NCBI RefSeq assembly: GCF_000732535.1
Contig: NZ_APNK01000037.1
Location: 1-35,791 of the forward strand
Length of the DNA stretch: 35,791 nucleotides
Source: Salinisphaera hydrothermalis C41B8
GTDB lineage: Bacteria > Pseudomonadota > Gammaproteobacteria > Nevskiales > Salinisphaeraceae
Direction of reading: 5' to 3'
The notes beneath the pieces were generated by a model. It was not told the DNA's origin. It made no database searches and saw only the letters and a program-made list of their open reading frames with translations. Positions 34,483 through 35,791 of this stretch are shown here, in pieces (position 1 is the stretch's first letter; the number at the start of each line of letters is the position of its first letter). A program made the position numbers and the translations under genes.

Positions 34483-35639
34483 CAGTTGGTCTCCAGGGCG
34501 TAGGGGGCGCCGTGTTCGGCCCATTGCGCATCGGGTACGACCACGATCTTGCCCATGTAGTTCGACCCGCGATCCGTGAAATAGCGTTCGCATTCATGCA
34601 GGTCGGACAGCTTGAACGCCGCGTGCAGCACCGGCTTGAGCTGACCGCCCCGGATCCACTCGACCAGTTGTTCGGCCTCTTCGCGGGTACCGTGCGACAC
34701 GCCGAAGATCTGGACCTGATACAGATAGATCACCGTCCACATCACTTCCGAGACGTTGGATGCGCTGGCGCCGGCGATCGACAACCGCGGGTAGGTCGAG
34801 CGGGCATTCATGTCGAAGGTCATCGCCTCGATGAAACGCATCGTCATGTCGCCGCCGACCAGATCCATGACGGCATCGAGCGGAACTCCGCCGGTCGCTT
34901 CGCGAACCTGGCCGGGGAAATCGTCCATCGCCCGCCGATCGAACACTTTTTCGGCGCCGAGTTCGAGCAGGGCATCGGCTTTTTCCGGTGTCGATAGCGC
35001 ATAGGGGATCGCGCCGACAACGCGGCACAGCTGAATCAGCGCCGTGCCCACGCCGCCGCTGGCGCCGGTGACCAGCACATGCTCGCCGGCGGACACATTC
35101 GCTGCCGTCATCATGTGATAAGCCGTCTGATACGAGCACATGCCCATCGAAGCCAGCTCGGCGTCCGACAGATCAGCATTGGCGACCGCGTGGAACTGAT
35201 CCGAGGGCACCGCAACGTATTCGGCAAAGCCGCCATCCGCGCCATGGCCGTAATAGTCGGGCGTGAGATTGATGTCGCGCCGGTCGCTGCCGTAGATATT
35301 GAAATCCAGCAGCCCGCGCTCGCCGATACGCGAGGCATCAACACCGTCGCCCACCGCGGCCACGCGCCCGACGATGTCGGCACCCTGGATGCGCGGAAAC
35401 GTGAGCGTCGGCGAGCCGCCGATGGCGAACGAGGTCACGTCGCCCTTGTCCTTGGTCGGATACAGGCCTTCGCGTGCCTTGCGATCAGTGTTGTTTTTGG
35501 CGGTTGCGGTCACGCGGACGAGGACTTCGCCCGGGCCGGGGGCGGGCACGGCGACGTGTTGGTTGTAGACCAGCTGATCGACGTCCCCGTGGCCGACGAG
35601 CTGCATTGCGGCCATATGGGTTGGAATGGGTTCGGACAT
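34482..35639 (-). CDS. MDR-family zinc-type alcohol dehydrogenase/quinone reductase
   Basis: A 385-residue medium-chain dehydrogenase/reductase. The GroES-like N-terminal domain covers about residues 25-150 (PGPGEVLVRVTATAKNNTD, FPRIQGADIVGRVAAVGDG), and the Rossmann domain shows VLVTGASGGVGTALIQL near residue 190. The usual zinc-ligand Cys/His pattern is not evident, so a quinone-reductase or enoyl-reductase type is likelier than a zinc alcohol dehydrogenase. The ATG at 35639 follows TGGAG. Translational coupling to the proline-racemase-like gene suggests both act on one substrate route, possibly of an imino acid, but this is only inferred from position. Confidence 0.88.
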   Translation of the reverse strand: MSEPIPTHMAAMQLVGHGDVDQLVYNQHVAVPAPGPGEVLVRVTATAKNNTDRKAREGLYPTKDKGDVTSFAIGGSPTLTFPRIQGADIVGRVAAVGDGVDASRIGERGLLDFNIYGSDRRDINLTPDYYGHGADGGFAEYVAVPSDQFHAVANADLSDAELASMGMCSYQTAYHMMTAANVSAGEHVLVTGASGGVGTALIQLCRVVGAIPYALSTPEKADALLELGAEKVFDRRAMDDFPGQVREATGGVPLDAVMDLVGGDMTMRFIEAMTFDMNARSTYPRLSIAGASASNVSEVMWTVIYLYQVQIFGVSHGTREEAEQLVEWIRGGQLKPVLHAAFKLSDLHECERYFTDRGSNYMGKIVVVPDAQWAEHGAPYALETN

Positions 35640-35727
35640 GGGCGAGCTCCAGGTGGCGGTTGAGTCTAACCATCGTCCTCTACAAACCGCTCTAAACGTC
35701 TGCGACGACAGTTCTGGTATGGAATGC

Positions 35728-35791
35728 TAGGGCGTGTTGAGGTTTCGTGCGAGCGCCGCGTTGGCGTCCGCAAATCGTGCCCGGCAAGGCG
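35728..35791. repeat. second copy of the MITE-like element, cut by window edge
   Basis: From CTAGGGCGTGTTGAGG onward, this segment equals the left end of the 30259-30530 element with only a few substitutions (for example TTTCGTGCGAG against TTTCGTCCGAG). The copy continues past the right edge of the window. Confidence 0.9.

Noticed and set aside
1-35791. CRISPR arrays, rRNA genes, riboswitches and toxin-antitoxin pairs
   Set aside because: I looked for regularly spaced repeats, conserved RNA cores and small overlapping gene pairs and saw none that hold up.

Overview
The window is GC-rich, almost fully coding proteobacterial chromosome. The E. coli-style NADH dehydrogenase operon (fused nuoCD, a NuoG with the extra N7 cysteines), the Aquifex-type aconitase, a SoxR regulator and a periplasmic Lig E ligase point to a gammaproteobacterium. 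A Salinisphaera-like genus is my guess from general resemblance and was not tested.

Layout. Positions 1-494 hold no intact gene, but the 5' half of a tRNA-Gly(CCC) on the minus strand is cut off at its anticodon stem. Next come two plus-strand genes, a TIGR01777-type SDR protein and a GlcD-type FAD dehydrogenase. A 507-bp relic bounded by terminal inverted repeats follows. From 18123 down to 3410 on the minus strand runs a complete 13-gene nuo operon (nuoA, B, CD, E, F, G, H, I, J, K, L, M, N) that closes in an intrinsic terminator. Divergent to nuoA is an aconitase gene; a strong Fur-box match lies between them, so two iron-sulfur-heavy functions share a likely iron-controlled intergenic region.

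Positions 20.5-27.5 kb carry mostly single housekeeping or accessory genes: a PmtA-like methyltransferase, a tautomerase, an AEC transporter, an antibiotic-biosynthesis-type monooxygenase, a Lig E DNA ligase, an orphan PAS histidine kinase, an NADPH-dependent FMN reductase divergent from soxR with a near-perfect SoxR box between them, and a PuuE-like polysaccharide deacetylase.

Positions 27.5-35.8 kb look like a stress and accessory region. A two-component system (kinase and OmpR-type regulator) is divergent from a tiny exported Lys/His-rich protein resembling acid-shock protein Asr, with OmpR-type direct repeats between them. Two methionine sulfoxide reductase pairs converge: one exported pair (Tat MsrB plus Sec/anchored MsrA) lacking resolving cysteines, and one cytosolic pair that keeps them. 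Then comes a proline-racemase-family gene with Ser/Thr in place of the catalytic cysteines, translationally coupled to an MDR oxidoreductase. A 272-bp palindromic MITE-like repeat lies at 30259-30530, and its left end recurs at the right edge of the window.

Oxidative, redox and iron handling link many of these genes: complex I, aconitase with a Fur site, SoxR with a flavin reductase, and four Msr enzymes. The strongest candidates for something not fully described are the Ser/Thr proline-racemase homologue, the resolving-cysteine-free exported MsrBA pair, the Asr-like/two-component module and the nested-hairpin mobile repeat.
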